From Nitrosomonas sp. PY1 (lineage in GTDB: Bacteria > Pseudomonadota > Gammaproteobacteria > Burkholderiales > Nitrosomonadaceae): a DNA stretch of 64,000 nucleotides. Every line of letters starts with the position of its first letter. Within the stretch, counting starts at the first letter, position 1. Below the pieces are notes generated by a model. The model made no database searches. It worked only from the letters and a program-made list of their open reading frames with translations, and was not told the DNA's origin. Below, in pieces: positions 21,501 to 29,897 of the stretch. Location: NCBI RefSeq assembly GCF_022836435.1, contig NZ_BQXC01000001.1, positions 2,554,121 through 2,618,120 of the forward strand, read 5' to 3'. A program made the translations under genes and the position numbers.

Positions 21501-21646
21501 TAACCGTGGCGGAATTTGTCGAAGATGCCGCTACGCTGAGCATGGTGAAAAACCTGGGAATCGATCTGGCACAAGGTTATTATCTGGGCAGACCGGGAGC
21601 AGAAATTCCCATTAAACCTGAAAATAAGAACTTTACTCACGACTAA
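18590..21646 (+). CDS. MASE1-PAS-PAS-GGDEF-EAL cyclic-di-GMP enzyme
   Basis: A 1018-residue membrane sensor. MASE1 with about eight membrane segments spans residues 1-300, including FWPPSGIALAALLLWG. Two PAS regions follow (about 310-430 and 460-580), then GGDEF (about 585-765, motif GGDEF at 669-673) and EAL (about 770-1010). The EAL signature is intact: E799-I-L-x-R, NISGKTF, ELTETAA, DDFGSGFS (about 918) and AEFVED. The residues five positions before GGDEF read RHIE, so the RxxD product-inhibition site is degenerate. Both synthesis and hydrolysis of c-di-GMP are possible, and which dominates is unknown. It is monocistronic. Confidence 0.9.
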   Translation: MEHEQYIKKSLPPHAMRILLLASFYFTGGYAGLCVPYVSSSITLFWPPSGIALAALLLWGVSCWPGVFAGALVTNLLIGDDLTPPVAMAIALGNTTGPILGAILLKEVMGFKNNFLRGRDVTIFLLIGPGCMLLTASIGVSALYTGGILSFDLLSRAWIGWWLGDTVGVLVFTPLLLFLLNDWRTRILQRSQSKREFISVLVSCICLTWLIFDGIPIINQLMLPLTFLVFPPLIWAGLRLSALETFVVVLAIASIAIIGTAEGVGPFSREDFQLSQLILCTFIATITFIAFMMIGIQANQRKVKRQLHTSESRLRLALEAANQGLYDLNVRTGKAIVSPEYARMLGYNPQSFIETSDNWFNRIYPGDRRTVCQIYSKYISGLRKDYQVEFRQLTQQGKWKWILSLGKVIEWDSHGRPARMLGTHTDISDRKTKELALQQSEEELRVSERHQRELRVLAEREQSRMDALLSAMSIGILFEDNQQRVEYVNPAFLRMWGISEHENLLNKPTSTILECSRERLTFDHASKHMLNVPDTQEISKPIELELSNGQTLTQLSYPVADIEGQVIGRLWLYENITLERQTAQQLLYLAERDPLTGLYNRHRFQEELNNLIASSFRNQQKFALLYFDLDDFKYINDTFGHRAGDTVLIRAVGVISSIIRHIEVFARLGGDEFAILSHLQSDDDLDSLPSRIVTSVSSIPLHFRETNIRLTTSVGVAVFPEHGETAEDLIAHADTAMYQAKNQGKNTWAIYDPQRDSSEAMINQMTWYSRITQALEQNLFIIHFQGVYETTQNTLTHLEILIRMRDVNEPEHLIMPGQFIPIAEKNGQIVNIDRWVIKRSIELLSENPVMPAVAINISGKTFDDPSIPQYIRSLLSERHVDPARLIIELTETAAVSDIQDAQRFIEAIHRTGCSVCLDDFGSGFSTFGYLKYLGVEILKIDGLFIRDLPNNYDNQIFVKAMVEVARGLGKLTVAEFVEDAATLSMVKNLGIDLAQGYYLGRPGAEIPIKPENKNFTHD

Positions 21647-21829
21647 TGGTAGCGTTCAACGTAAAGTAAACGAATACATCAACGGAAATTATTCTCGGCG
21701 ACTGCTCAGAAAAAGCTTTATTCCCAAAGATCACTTATTAAGGAGCGGTATACTGGCGAATAATCTGAATAATATCTGCGCAAGAATTGCCTCCCTTTCT
21801 ATCGACAACTGAATTTTTCTTGCAGCATC

Positions 21830-22729
21830 CTATCCTTGTCGTTCGTTCCGCGCTGCTTGTATACCTGACACAACAGTCGGGTACAACAGTTTGACGTATA
21901 GCTCTCTTTTTAACCGTGCGTTAATTAACCGCCGGGATTCTCGCATAAACGACATCATGCCTGGTGAAATCTGTTTTTCGGCTTCTTCACGATTAATCCG
22001 TGGCGGACGGGGATAGCCAAAATGATCAGCGACCCAATCGAAATAAGCGCCCATTTTGAGTTGTGAGTCATCGCACGCATGATACAGTCTACCTGGTTTC
22101 CCATGCCGTACGACGGCGTAAATGATTCGCGCCAAATCGTCGGCATGGATGTGGTTAGTATAGCTATCTTCGTTTTCCAATAATACCGGTAAGTTTTGTT
22201 GTAGGCGCAAAAGCGGCAGCCGGTCTGCGGCATAAATACCCGGCACACGCAGAATCGATACGTTGACGTGATTACGTTTTCCCCACGCACGGATTTGTTT
22301 TTCGGCATCTACTCGCCGAATGGCACGTCCGTTGACGGGATTCACCGAATAGGTTTCGTCTATCAAAGCACCCTGGCAATCACCATAAACACCACTGGTA
22401 CTGATATAAATAAGCTGCTGTGGTAGAATCGTTGCAGATTTTCTGGGTCGCCGTGACAATGCAGACAGTAAGTGAGCGGTGCGCTTATCTCTCAATCCTT
22501 CACTCTGCGGTGGGGCTAAATGAATGACGAGTTGCGCGACTCCGGAAATTCTCTCAAGTGTTTGTGGTAAATCGAGATCGCCGTAAATCGGAATCATGCC
22601 ATGAGATCGGAGAGTACTGATATGATTGGAATTTCGGTGTAATCCCAAAATGCGGTAATGTTTTTTGAATAATGGCGCAGCCCGCAATGCAATATCGCCA
22701 CTACCGACAATTAATAGTGTTTTTTTCAT
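21830..22729 (-). CDS. NAD(P)-dependent epimerase/dehydratase-like protein (extended SDR, YeeZ-like)
   Basis: A 299-residue atypical extended short-chain dehydrogenase. The N-terminal nucleotide site reads VGSGDIALRAAP, closest to the G-x-G-x-x-A/G pattern of YeeZ-like proteins. The STSGVYGDCQG segment is the typical active-site loop of the group. No substrate is assigned to this subfamily, and family names such as nucleoside-diphosphate-sugar epimerase are by similarity only. It is transcribed divergently from the flavin reductase gene, with 43 bases between start codons. Confidence 0.82.
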   Translation of the reverse strand: MKKTLLIVGSGDIALRAAPLFKKHYRILGLHRNSNHISTLRSHGMIPIYGDLDLPQTLERISGVAQLVIHLAPPQSEGLRDKRTAHLLSALSRRPRKSATILPQQLIYISTSGVYGDCQGALIDETYSVNPVNGRAIRRVDAEKQIRAWGKRNHVNVSILRVPGIYAADRLPLLRLQQNLPVLLENEDSYTNHIHADDLARIIYAVVRHGKPGRLYHACDDSQLKMGAYFDWVADHFGYPRPPRINREEAEKQISPGMMSFMRESRRLINARLKRELYVKLLYPTVVSGIQAARNERQG

Positions 22730-22772
22730 TACTTATTTTAATGTTGTTACGCGGTTTATTAACCTTCATGTA

Positions 22773-23822
22773 ATGTCGCATCAAATCATCATTCAGCCTA
22801 GTGGCCATGTGCTTACGGTCGAATCCAAAGAAACTATTTTAGAGGCCGCTTTGCGCGCAGGACTATCGCTGCCATATGGCTGCCGAAATGGTTCTTGCGG
22901 TCTTTGTAAAGGTAAAATCATACAGGGAACTGTCGATTATGGTCAGTATAATGCAGAAACTTTAACCGAAGCCGAAAAGCATGAAGGACTTGCTCTATTA
23001 TGCTGCGCATCGCCACTCACAGACTTGGTGATATATTTAGATGAAATTAGCGCAACGAAAGGCATCGAAATAAAAACACTACCGTGCCGCGTCGAAAAAC
23101 TGGAGTTGGTTGCACCCAACGTGATGATTGTCTCGTTGAAATTACCAGCGAATCAACGCCTGCAATTCCTGTCTGGACAATACATCGATATTCTATTGAA
23201 AGAAGGTCAACGCAGGAGTTTTTCGTTAGCCAATGCTCCTCATGATGATGAGGTATTGCAATTGCATGTACGTAATTATCCGGGAGGCGCATTCACCGAA
23301 CACGTTTTTACCCACATGAAAGTCAAAGACATGCTGCGCTTCACAGGCCCGCTAGGATCTTTCTTTCTTCGCGACACGCCGGCAGTAAACACACCGATTA
23401 TTTTCTTGGCCAGCGGTACGGGATTTGCACCGATCAAAAGCATCCTGGAGCATATTTTTTACGGTGCCAACAATCCGTCCTATCATCGGCCAATGACCCT
23501 CTACTGGGGAGTTCGCGTCAAAGATGATCTCTATTTGACGGATTTGATCAACGAATGGCAACGGCAGCATCCAAACTTTAATTTTATTCCCGTTTTATCA
23601 GAGCCTCTATCGAAAGATCATTGGCAAGGACGAACGGGGTTTGTCCATCAGGCGGTGATGCAAGACCACGCTGATTTACAAGCATACCAAGTCTACGCTT
23701 GTGGCTCTCCGGTCGTGATCAAGGCTGCTTATCACGACTTCACCAGTCAAAGGCATTTACCTAACAATGCCTTTTTCTCCGATATATTCACGCCTTCAAC
23801 CGCCGCACCAAATCCAAATTAA
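22773..23822 (+). CDS. 2Fe-2S ferredoxin-NAD(P)H reductase fusion (CDP-6-deoxy-glucoseen reductase/flavin reductase-like)
   Basis: A 349-residue soluble electron-transfer protein. The N-terminal plant-type ferredoxin domain has C-x4-C-x2-C in CRNGSCGLC and the fourth ligand in LLCCAS. An FNR module follows, with FAD motif RSFSLANAP, GPLGSFFLRD and NAD(P) motif IFLASGTGFAPIKS. This order (2Fe-2S, FAD, NAD) matches AscD/RfbI-type and oxygenase reductases. Beta-proteobacteria often carry this gene beside hem genes without a sugar pathway, so the sugar name should not be taken literally. I start at the ATG at 22773, as the upstream extension overlaps the divergent gene. Its stop overlaps that of hemY by four bases. 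Confidence 0.85.
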   Translation: MSHQIIIQPSGHVLTVESKETILEAALRAGLSLPYGCRNGSCGLCKGKIIQGTVDYGQYNAETLTEAEKHEGLALLCCASPLTDLVIYLDEISATKGIEIKTLPCRVEKLELVAPNVMIVSLKLPANQRLQFLSGQYIDILLKEGQRRSFSLANAPHDDEVLQLHVRNYPGGAFTEHVFTHMKVKDMLRFTGPLGSFFLRDTPAVNTPIIFLASGTGFAPIKSILEHIFYGANNPSYHRPMTLYWGVRVKDDLYLTDLINEWQRQHPNFNFIPVLSEPLSKDHWQGRTGFVHQAVMQDHADLQAYQVYACGSPVVIKAAYHDFTSQRHLPNNAFFSDIFTPSTAAPNPN

Positions 23823-25003
23823 TTGATTTTTTTAAGTGTAAACTCCAATCCTTTGTTGTAGTGAGTGATGGCCGATTCATGTTTACCCAATTTTTCATAT
23901 AATTGTGCTAACGCGAGATGCGCCTTATGGCTCGGCTCGACCGACAAGCTTGCTTCGAGATAGTTTTCAGCTTTACCCCAAATTTCACAGTAAGCACATA
24001 ATTTACCGAGCGTAAGTAATAAAGTCGCGTTGTTAGGATGCGCTCTCAGCCACCCTTCAGCCAATTCAATTTGCCGGCTGACATGCGAACCTAAGCATTC
24101 CGCATAAAGTTCGATGAGTTCAGCATCCCAGGTTATGGGCAGGTTATGCTCGATAATTTGATGCGCGGAATTGCAGTTATTCAATGCCATATACGCACGT
24201 GCCGCAGCAACGGCTAATTTGCTATCCGTTTTTTCCATGGGCGAAACATGCTGCTGCCAATATTGATCTAATGATCGAACATCGGTGAATGTGCTTTTTA
24301 TTTTTTCAATTTGCGCATCGCGGCGTAATTGTTTGACCAAATTTTGGTTAGCAGAAGAACGTTTAGCCAAAGTATCCGTAAGTTCTAAAACCGCATCCCA
24401 ATTTTTCGCTTGTTGTTGCGCTTTAATTTCCAACAATAATACGGAAGATGATTGCAATCCTCCATCCGCATATAAAGAATGCAATACATCCAATGCTTCG
24501 TTGTATTGCCCTGCATTAATCAAAAAATCGGCCTTCGCAATAATGCCTAAAGATTTATCTTCAGGCGCTTTGGCAATGGCGGAATCAATATATTTATCAC
24601 GATCTGAAACCTTATCCAATTCATGTGCCGAACGTGCGGCAATAGCTCCACTTAGTGCCGTTACCAATGACGAATCGGAAAGCTTCAAGGCAATTGCAGC
24701 ATTCTTCTTGGCTTTGGTGTAGTCACCTTCAAAATAAGCCTTTAAGCTGGACAAAAGCATTTCATCGGTTTTTTTAATACGATGCCTTTCACCAAACTCG
24801 AACACCCCCAAAACGAATCGAATAAAAACATAGAAAACGAAAGACAATACGATGATTGAAATAACCAGTTCCTCCAACTGTAACTTTAAATTCACATCAT
24901 AAGAATCGAGCACCAAGGTAGCATGACCTAAGGTGTTCTTTGCTACATATACGATCGCTACTGCGGCAGTAAATAACGCTAATAGCCAAAGAGTTGCTTT
25001 CAT
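23819..25003 (-). CDS. hemY: HemY-type membrane TPR protein of haem synthesis
   Basis: A 394-residue inner-membrane protein. Two N-terminal membrane segments (about 3-22 and 43-65) are followed by a tetratricopeptide-rich cytoplasmic or periplasmic part ending in EPSHKAHLALAQLYEKLG. It belongs to the proteobacterial HemY family, which is not the Bacillus protoporphyrinogen oxidase of the same name. It is genetically tied to hemC-hemD, and its exact role is unsettled. GAGGAG precedes the ATG. It lies 158 bases downstream of hemD on the same strand, and no hemX gene is found between them. Confidence 0.88.
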   Translation of the reverse strand: MKATLWLLALFTAAVAIVYVAKNTLGHATLVLDSYDVNLKLQLEELVISIIVLSFVFYVFIRFVLGVFEFGERHRIKKTDEMLLSSLKAYFEGDYTKAKKNAAIALKLSDSSLVTALSGAIAARSAHELDKVSDRDKYIDSAIAKAPEDKSLGIIAKADFLINAGQYNEALDVLHSLYADGGLQSSSVLLLEIKAQQQAKNWDAVLELTDTLAKRSSANQNLVKQLRRDAQIEKIKSTFTDVRSLDQYWQQHVSPMEKTDSKLAVAAARAYMALNNCNSAHQIIEHNLPITWDAELIELYAECLGSHVSRQIELAEGWLRAHPNNATLLLTLGKLCAYCEIWGKAENYLEASLSVEPSHKAHLALAQLYEKLGKHESAITHYNKGLEFTLKKIN

Positions 25004-25161
25004 TTGTTCTCCTCGTTTCGAAAATGGAAATAACAGGATCTAAAACTAACAGGGTATGCGTTTTGAGTGAGGACGGACGAGAATGAAGCCGTGGAATAAA
25101 TTGTATTGAATATTATTAGCAATGTTTTCAGCATAACTACACTTTCAATTTTGTATCATGG

Positions 25162-25956
25162 TTATTTCACAATTCTCTTGCCAAAGTACCCTTGCAAGCT
25201 ATCAAGTAACCCTTCATCCCCAGCCATCGTTGTTTTAATAATTTTTTCGAGTCCTAATCCTTGAGCGGTTCGAACTATACGCTCATAATTTGTAAAGATT
25301 GGAGTCGATTCCAGTAATTGTTGGCCAAGCTTACCTAACATGTCAAATAAATTATGTAATCCTTCGCTACTGGTGATGATTACAGCATGTATTTCACCCC
25401 GCGACCAGATAGCTAATAAAGAAGCAATATCGCCCTCAGGCTTTTTACGTCGATAACATTCTGCGTATTCCAGAGAAGCATTGCGCTGTATGAGTGTATC
25501 GCCTAATAACGGTCGTCCGCCTACCCCCCGAAAAATTACCACTCGCTTGCCAGTCAGGTCTTGCAGCGGTTCCAGTCGAAGTAATGCTTCGCTATCGAAT
25601 TGCTCCGCTGGAATGAGCACTTCATTAACCCCATAACGCTTTAAGGCGTCGGCGCTGCCTTTACCAACAGCTGCTATTTTGAGATGGGGCGGAAAAGCGC
25701 TATGTTGTGAAATGAATTGCATGGCTTTGTGTACTGCATTGGGGCTAACAAAAACCGCCCAATCAAATTGCTCCAAGCGCTTCACAAGCTGAACCAGACT
25801 TTCAGGGTGTTCAACATCAGTAATTGTTAGCACCGGAAAAAGGACCGGATTGCCCCCTCTTGCGCGAATACCATCGGCAAGATAAGCGCATTGGTGCTGC
25901 GGACGCGTCACCAATACATTCACTCCAGCTAGCAGATTGGTTGCAGACAAAATCAT
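25162..25956 (-). CDS. hemD: Uroporphyrinogen-III synthase
   Basis: A 264-residue two-lobed protein that cyclises hydroxymethylbilane with D-ring inversion to give uroporphyrinogen III, precursor of haem, sirohaem and cobalamin. Family features include VLVTRPQHQ near the start, [16 protein letters not shown] and [13 protein letters not shown]. The family is poorly conserved, so the hemC neighbour adds weight. The ATG at 25956 overlaps the hemC stop as ATGA, showing translational coupling. Its product feeds the sirohaem of CysI as well as the many cytochromes of this organism. Confidence 0.9.
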   Translation of the reverse strand: MILSATNLLAGVNVLVTRPQHQCAYLADGIRARGGNPVLFPVLTITDVEHPESLVQLVKRLEQFDWAVFVSPNAVHKAMQFISQHSAFPPHLKIAAVGKGSADALKRYGVNEVLIPAEQFDSEALLRLEPLQDLTGKRVVIFRGVGGRPLLGDTLIQRNASLEYAECYRRKKPEGDIASLLAIWSRGEIHAVIITSSEGLHNLFDMLGKLGQQLLESTPIFTNYERIVRTAQGLGLEKIIKTTMAGDEGLLDSLQGYFGKRIVK

Positions 25957-26909
25957 TTCCAACCTTCTGCGGGAGCGAGTGTCGCTAGAATTTCATCCGC
26001 TCCTTGGTGAATTAGTTTTTCTGCCAGCACTTGTCCCAAGTGTAAGCACTGTGTTGGCTGTCCAGAAATGGTATCACTGACGATACGTAATCCATCCGGT
26101 TGCGCAACAAAGCCCCGTAATTGTAGTACGCCATCCAAAATTTCACCAAATGCACCTAAGGGAACTTGACAACTACCACCTAACACGCGGCTCATCGCGC
26201 GCTCGGCCTCGACGCAATATGCCGTAGCTTGATGATGCAGCGGTTGTAACCACTCGACCAGATCTGGCCGATCAGCACGGCACTCGATGCCTAATGCACC
26301 TTGCCCCACTGCCGGTAGACTCTGTTCCGAAGATAATAACGCCGCGATGCGATTTGATAAACCAAGCCTCTTCAATCCAGCCGCAGCAAGAATAATCGCT
26401 GCATATTGACCTTCATCAAGCTTGCGTAACCGAGTTTGCACATTACCACGTAATGGTTGTATCTTAAGACGAGGGAATCGTGCGCGTAACTGACTTTCTC
26501 GCCGTAAACTGGAAGTACCGACAATGCTGCCTGGCGGTAATGCATCTAAACTATTATACTGATTGGAAACAAATGCATCGTGAGGATCTTCTCTCTCAGT
26601 AATCACGGCAAGCTGGAAGCCTTCCGGCACGTTCATCGGCATATCTTTCATGGAATGCACGGCGATATCAGCGCTACCATCTTCCAGAGCTTGCTCTAAC
26701 TCTTTAATGAATAAACCTTTGCCGCCTATTTTAGAGAGTGATTGATCGAGTATTTGGTCGCCTCGGGTTGTCATACCGAGTATGCTGATGTCAGTTTGCG
26801 GGTATAATTCCAGCAGTCGCTGCCGAATATGTTCAGCTTGCCACATAGCCAATAAGCTTTCACGTGAAGCGATGACAATTTTTTTAGGTAATGTATGAGA
26901 ATTGGGCAT
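25953..26909 (-). CDS. hemC: Porphobilinogen deaminase (hydroxymethylbilane synthase)
   Basis: A 318-residue enzyme that polymerises four porphobilinogen units to hydroxymethylbilane. Visible motifs are [16 protein letters not shown] at the start, [20 protein letters not shown], and the dipyrromethane-anchoring cysteine in [12 protein letters not shown] chose the ATG at 26909 because an upstream in-frame reading adds 19 hydrophobic residues that the family lacks. It is the first gene of hemC-hemD(-hemY) and is divergent from ppc across 117 bases. Confidence 0.95.
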   Translation of the reverse strand: MPNSHTLPKKIVIASRESLLAMWQAEHIRQRLLELYPQTDISILGMTTRGDQILDQSLSKIGGKGLFIKELEQALEDGSADIAVHSMKDMPMNVPEGFQLAVITEREDPHDAFVSNQYNSLDALPPGSIVGTSSLRRESQLRARFPRLKIQPLRGNVQTRLRKLDEGQYAAIILAAAGLKRLGLSNRIAALLSSEQSLPAVGQGALGIECRADRPDLVEWLQPLHHQATAYCVEAERAMSRVLGGSCQVPLGAFGEILDGVLQLRGFVAQPDGLRIVSDTISGQPTQCLHLGQVLAEKLIHQGADEILATLAPAEGWK

Positions 26910-27026
26910 TAAGATTATAAAAATGAAAGAAATACAAAAATTTTTTACTGAAGGCCATTTTAACATGGCAGATAATAATCATGGCTGTTTTACGTACGTT
27001 GCGTATCTTGCAGTGCGTGCAATCGC

Positions 27027-29840
27027 ATGATGGATATCACCAGAATGAATGACTCGGATCCATCCATTGAAGAAGCTTTGGAGGAACAAAATGACAAAGA
27101 CTTGCCGTTACGTGAGGATATCCGTTTTTTAGGCAGGATGCTTGGGGATACGTTACGCGAACAAGAAGGAGATGCCGCTTTCGAATTAGTAGAAAACATC
27201 CGCCAAACAGCAATTCGTTTTCGCCGCGATCAAGACCCACAAGCACGTCAAGAACTGAAAGCAATATTGAGCCAGTTAAGCGACAAAGTATCTTTGCCAG
27301 TCGTTCGTGCCTTTAGTTATTTTTCGCTGCTATCCAACATTGCCGAAGACGTACATCATAATCGCCGCCGCCGTATGCATTTACGCCAGGCATCAGCACC
27401 TCAACCCGGCGGTGTTACGCTGGCACTCGAACGAGTGCTGGATAGCGGAAAGGACTTATCTCTTTTGGCCGATTTTTTCAACAAAGCAATGGTATCACCT
27501 GTTTTGACAGCGCACCCCACGGAAGTGCAGCGCCGCAGTATTTTGGATTGCCAGCTAGCTATTGAACGCTTGCTCAGGGAGCGCACACAAATGGAAATGA
27601 CGCCCAATGAAGAGCGTCATAATGAAGAAGGTCTGCGCGCAACCATTCAACTGTTGTGGCAAACCCGCATGTTACGCACTACGCGGTTGTCGGTATATGA
27701 TGAAATCGAGAATGGACTCGCTTATTACAGCTATACCTTTTTAACAGAAATCCCCTATATTTACGCAAAAATAGAGGATCTTCTGGAATCTCGTTTGCAA
27801 GACAAAGCGCCACCGGTAGCTTCTTTTCTGCGCATTGGTAGTTGGATAGGCGGCGACCGTGACGGCAATCCATTTGTAACACACGAAGTGATGCTACGTG
27901 CGATGGAACGCCAATCCTCCGTAGCGATGGAATTCTATTTGGAAGAAGTCCGTAAACTCAGTCAATCCATGAGTATCACAGAGCGCATTGTTACTGTGAG
28001 CGATGCTGTAAAAGCACTCGTGGCTATTTCACCGGATATTCCCAATCGTTCCGACGAACCTTATCGTCGTATCTTCGTTAAAATTGGCGCACGCTTAGCA
28101 GCCACCAGTCGACGCTTAAGTAATCAATCGACGTCATCCGATACTGCCGATTCTGAGCCGCCGTATGCCAATAGCACGGAATTCTTGCAAGATCTCGACG
28201 TGATCATCGATTCACTTCAACAACATAAATCCCACTGGATAGCGCGCAGATCATTACGCAACTTCCGGCGTGCCGTGGATGTTTTTGGCTTTCATCTGGC
28301 ACCATTGGATATGCGGCAACACAGCAAGGTGCATGAGCAAGTGGTAGCAGACCTGTTTCGTTTAAGCACACCAACTGGCCAGGGCTATTTATCGTTGAAT
28401 GAGACAATGCGTACCGAATGGTTGTTAGCGCAGATTAGTGAACCAAGAACGCCTTTTACTTCGTATCAACAGTGTTCAGAAACCACTCAGTCGGAATTAC
28501 ACATACTGCAATGCGCGGCAGATATCCAACAACGCTTTGGTCGTGTAGCCATGCCTAACTACATCATTTCCATGACAACAGGCATCGTGAATGTATTGGA
28601 AGTAGCCTATATGCTCCAAGAAGTGGGGCTATTGCAGGCAGGACCAAATGCAGTATTGCATATCAATATTATTCCTTTATTTGAAACCATTGCTGATTTA
28701 CGAAGTTGTAGCGATATCATGCATCAGCTATTCTCTTTACCTTATTATCGTGAGTTACTTGTATCGCGAGGAAACGTGCAAGAGGTAATGTTGGGTTATT
28801 CGGATAGCAATAAAGATGGAGGATTCATTTCATCCAACTGGGAAATCTACAAAGCTGAGATCAATCTGACTAAAATTTTTGCCAAACATAACATCAAATT
28901 GCGCTTGTTTCATGGGCGTGGCGGCACGGTTGGTCGCGGCGGAGGTCCCAGTTATCAAAGCATCTTGGCGCAGCCACCGGGCAGTGTAAATGGTCAAATC
29001 CGCTTGACTGAACAAGGAGAAGTGATCAGCAGTAAATATGCGGAACGCGAAATAGGCCGGCGCAACCTAGAAACGCTCGCAGCAGCAACGATAGAATCAA
29101 CTCTTTTCGGTCACGACGCAATCGGTGAAAACGCCGAGCGATATTATCAAGCGATGGAATCTTTGGCATCGACTTCATTTGCAGCATATCGCAACCTAAT
29201 TTATGAAACCCCAGAATTTAAAGATTTTTTTCTCGAATCGACTGCGATTCGAGAAATGTCAGGATTGCATATTGGCAGTCGTCCCCCATCCAGAACAAAT
29301 TCAGATGCCATCGAAGATTTACGTGCAATACCTTGGGTTTTCAGTTGGAGTTTGAACCGTATAATGCTCCCTGGCTGGTATGGCTTCGGGCTTGCAGTAG
29401 AAACTTTTATAGCTAACGAAAAGCAACCCGGACAGGGCTTAGCATTACTACAAGAAATGTATCGAAATTGGCCTTTTATGCAAACCTTGTTGTCAAATAT
29501 GGATATGGTGTTGGCTAAAACCGATATGGGTATCGCTTCACGCTACGTAGAATTGGTGAACGACGCCACCGTACGCGAACAAATCTTTACGCGCATCAAG
29601 GAAGAATGGAAGAGAAGTATTAAATGGCTTTTCGCTGTTACAGGTAATACAGAACTACTGCAAGACAATCCGACACTGGCGCGCAGTATTCGCAATCGAA
29701 CGCCTTATATTGATCCGCTGAATCATTTGCAGGTGGAATTACTACACCGCTATCGATCCGGTGAAGATAGTGCAGAGGTAAAACGCGCCATTCATTTGAC
29801 CATTAATGGTGTATCGGCCGGACTGAGAAATAGCGGTTAA
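27027..29840 (+). CDS. ppc: Phosphoenolpyruvate carboxylase
   Basis: A 937-residue bacterial-type enzyme that adds bicarbonate to PEP to form oxaloacetate, replenishing the TCA intermediates an autotroph needs for biosynthesis. Catalytic motifs appear in order: TAHPTEVQRRS, GSWIGGDRDGNP, GYSDSNKDGG, FHGRGGTVGRGGGP and the C-terminal LRNSG. Length and order are normal. Two adjacent ATG codons begin the frame at 27027 and 27030. It is divergent from hemC, and the M16-type gene follows after 57 bases on the same strand. Confidence 0.96.
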   Translation: MMDITRMNDSDPSIEEALEEQNDKDLPLREDIRFLGRMLGDTLREQEGDAAFELVENIRQTAIRFRRDQDPQARQELKAILSQLSDKVSLPVVRAFSYFSLLSNIAEDVHHNRRRRMHLRQASAPQPGGVTLALERVLDSGKDLSLLADFFNKAMVSPVLTAHPTEVQRRSILDCQLAIERLLRERTQMEMTPNEERHNEEGLRATIQLLWQTRMLRTTRLSVYDEIENGLAYYSYTFLTEIPYIYAKIEDLLESRLQDKAPPVASFLRIGSWIGGDRDGNPFVTHEVMLRAMERQSSVAMEFYLEEVRKLSQSMSITERIVTVSDAVKALVAISPDIPNRSDEPYRRIFVKIGARLAATSRRLSNQSTSSDTADSEPPYANSTEFLQDLDVIIDSLQQHKSHWIARRSLRNFRRAVDVFGFHLAPLDMRQHSKVHEQVVADLFRLSTPTGQGYLSLNETMRTEWLLAQISEPRTPFTSYQQCSETTQSELHILQCAADIQQRFGRVAMPNYIISMTTGIVNVLEVAYMLQEVGLLQAGPNAVLHINIIPLFETIADLRSCSDIMHQLFSLPYYRELLVSRGNVQEVMLGYSDSNKDGGFISSNWEIYKAEINLTKIFAKHNIKLRLFHGRGGTVGRGGGPSYQSILAQPPGSVNGQIRLTEQGEVISSKYAEREIGRRNLETLAAATIESTLFGHDAIGENAERYYQAMESLASTSFAAYRNLIYETPEFKDFFLESTAIREMSGLHIGSRPPSRTNSDAIEDLRAIPWVFSWSLNRIMLPGWYGFGLAVETFIANEKQPGQGLALLQEMYRNWPFMQTLLSNMDMVLAKTDMGIASRYVELVNDATVREQIFTRIKEEWKRSIKWLFAVTGNTELLQDNPTLARSIRNRTPYIDPLNHLQVELLHRYRSGEDSAEVKRAIHLTINGVSAGLRNSG

Positions 29841-29897
29841 TCCATACAAAAATCAATGCTTACAATTTATAGCATTGGAAAATTACAGGCTTTAAAA

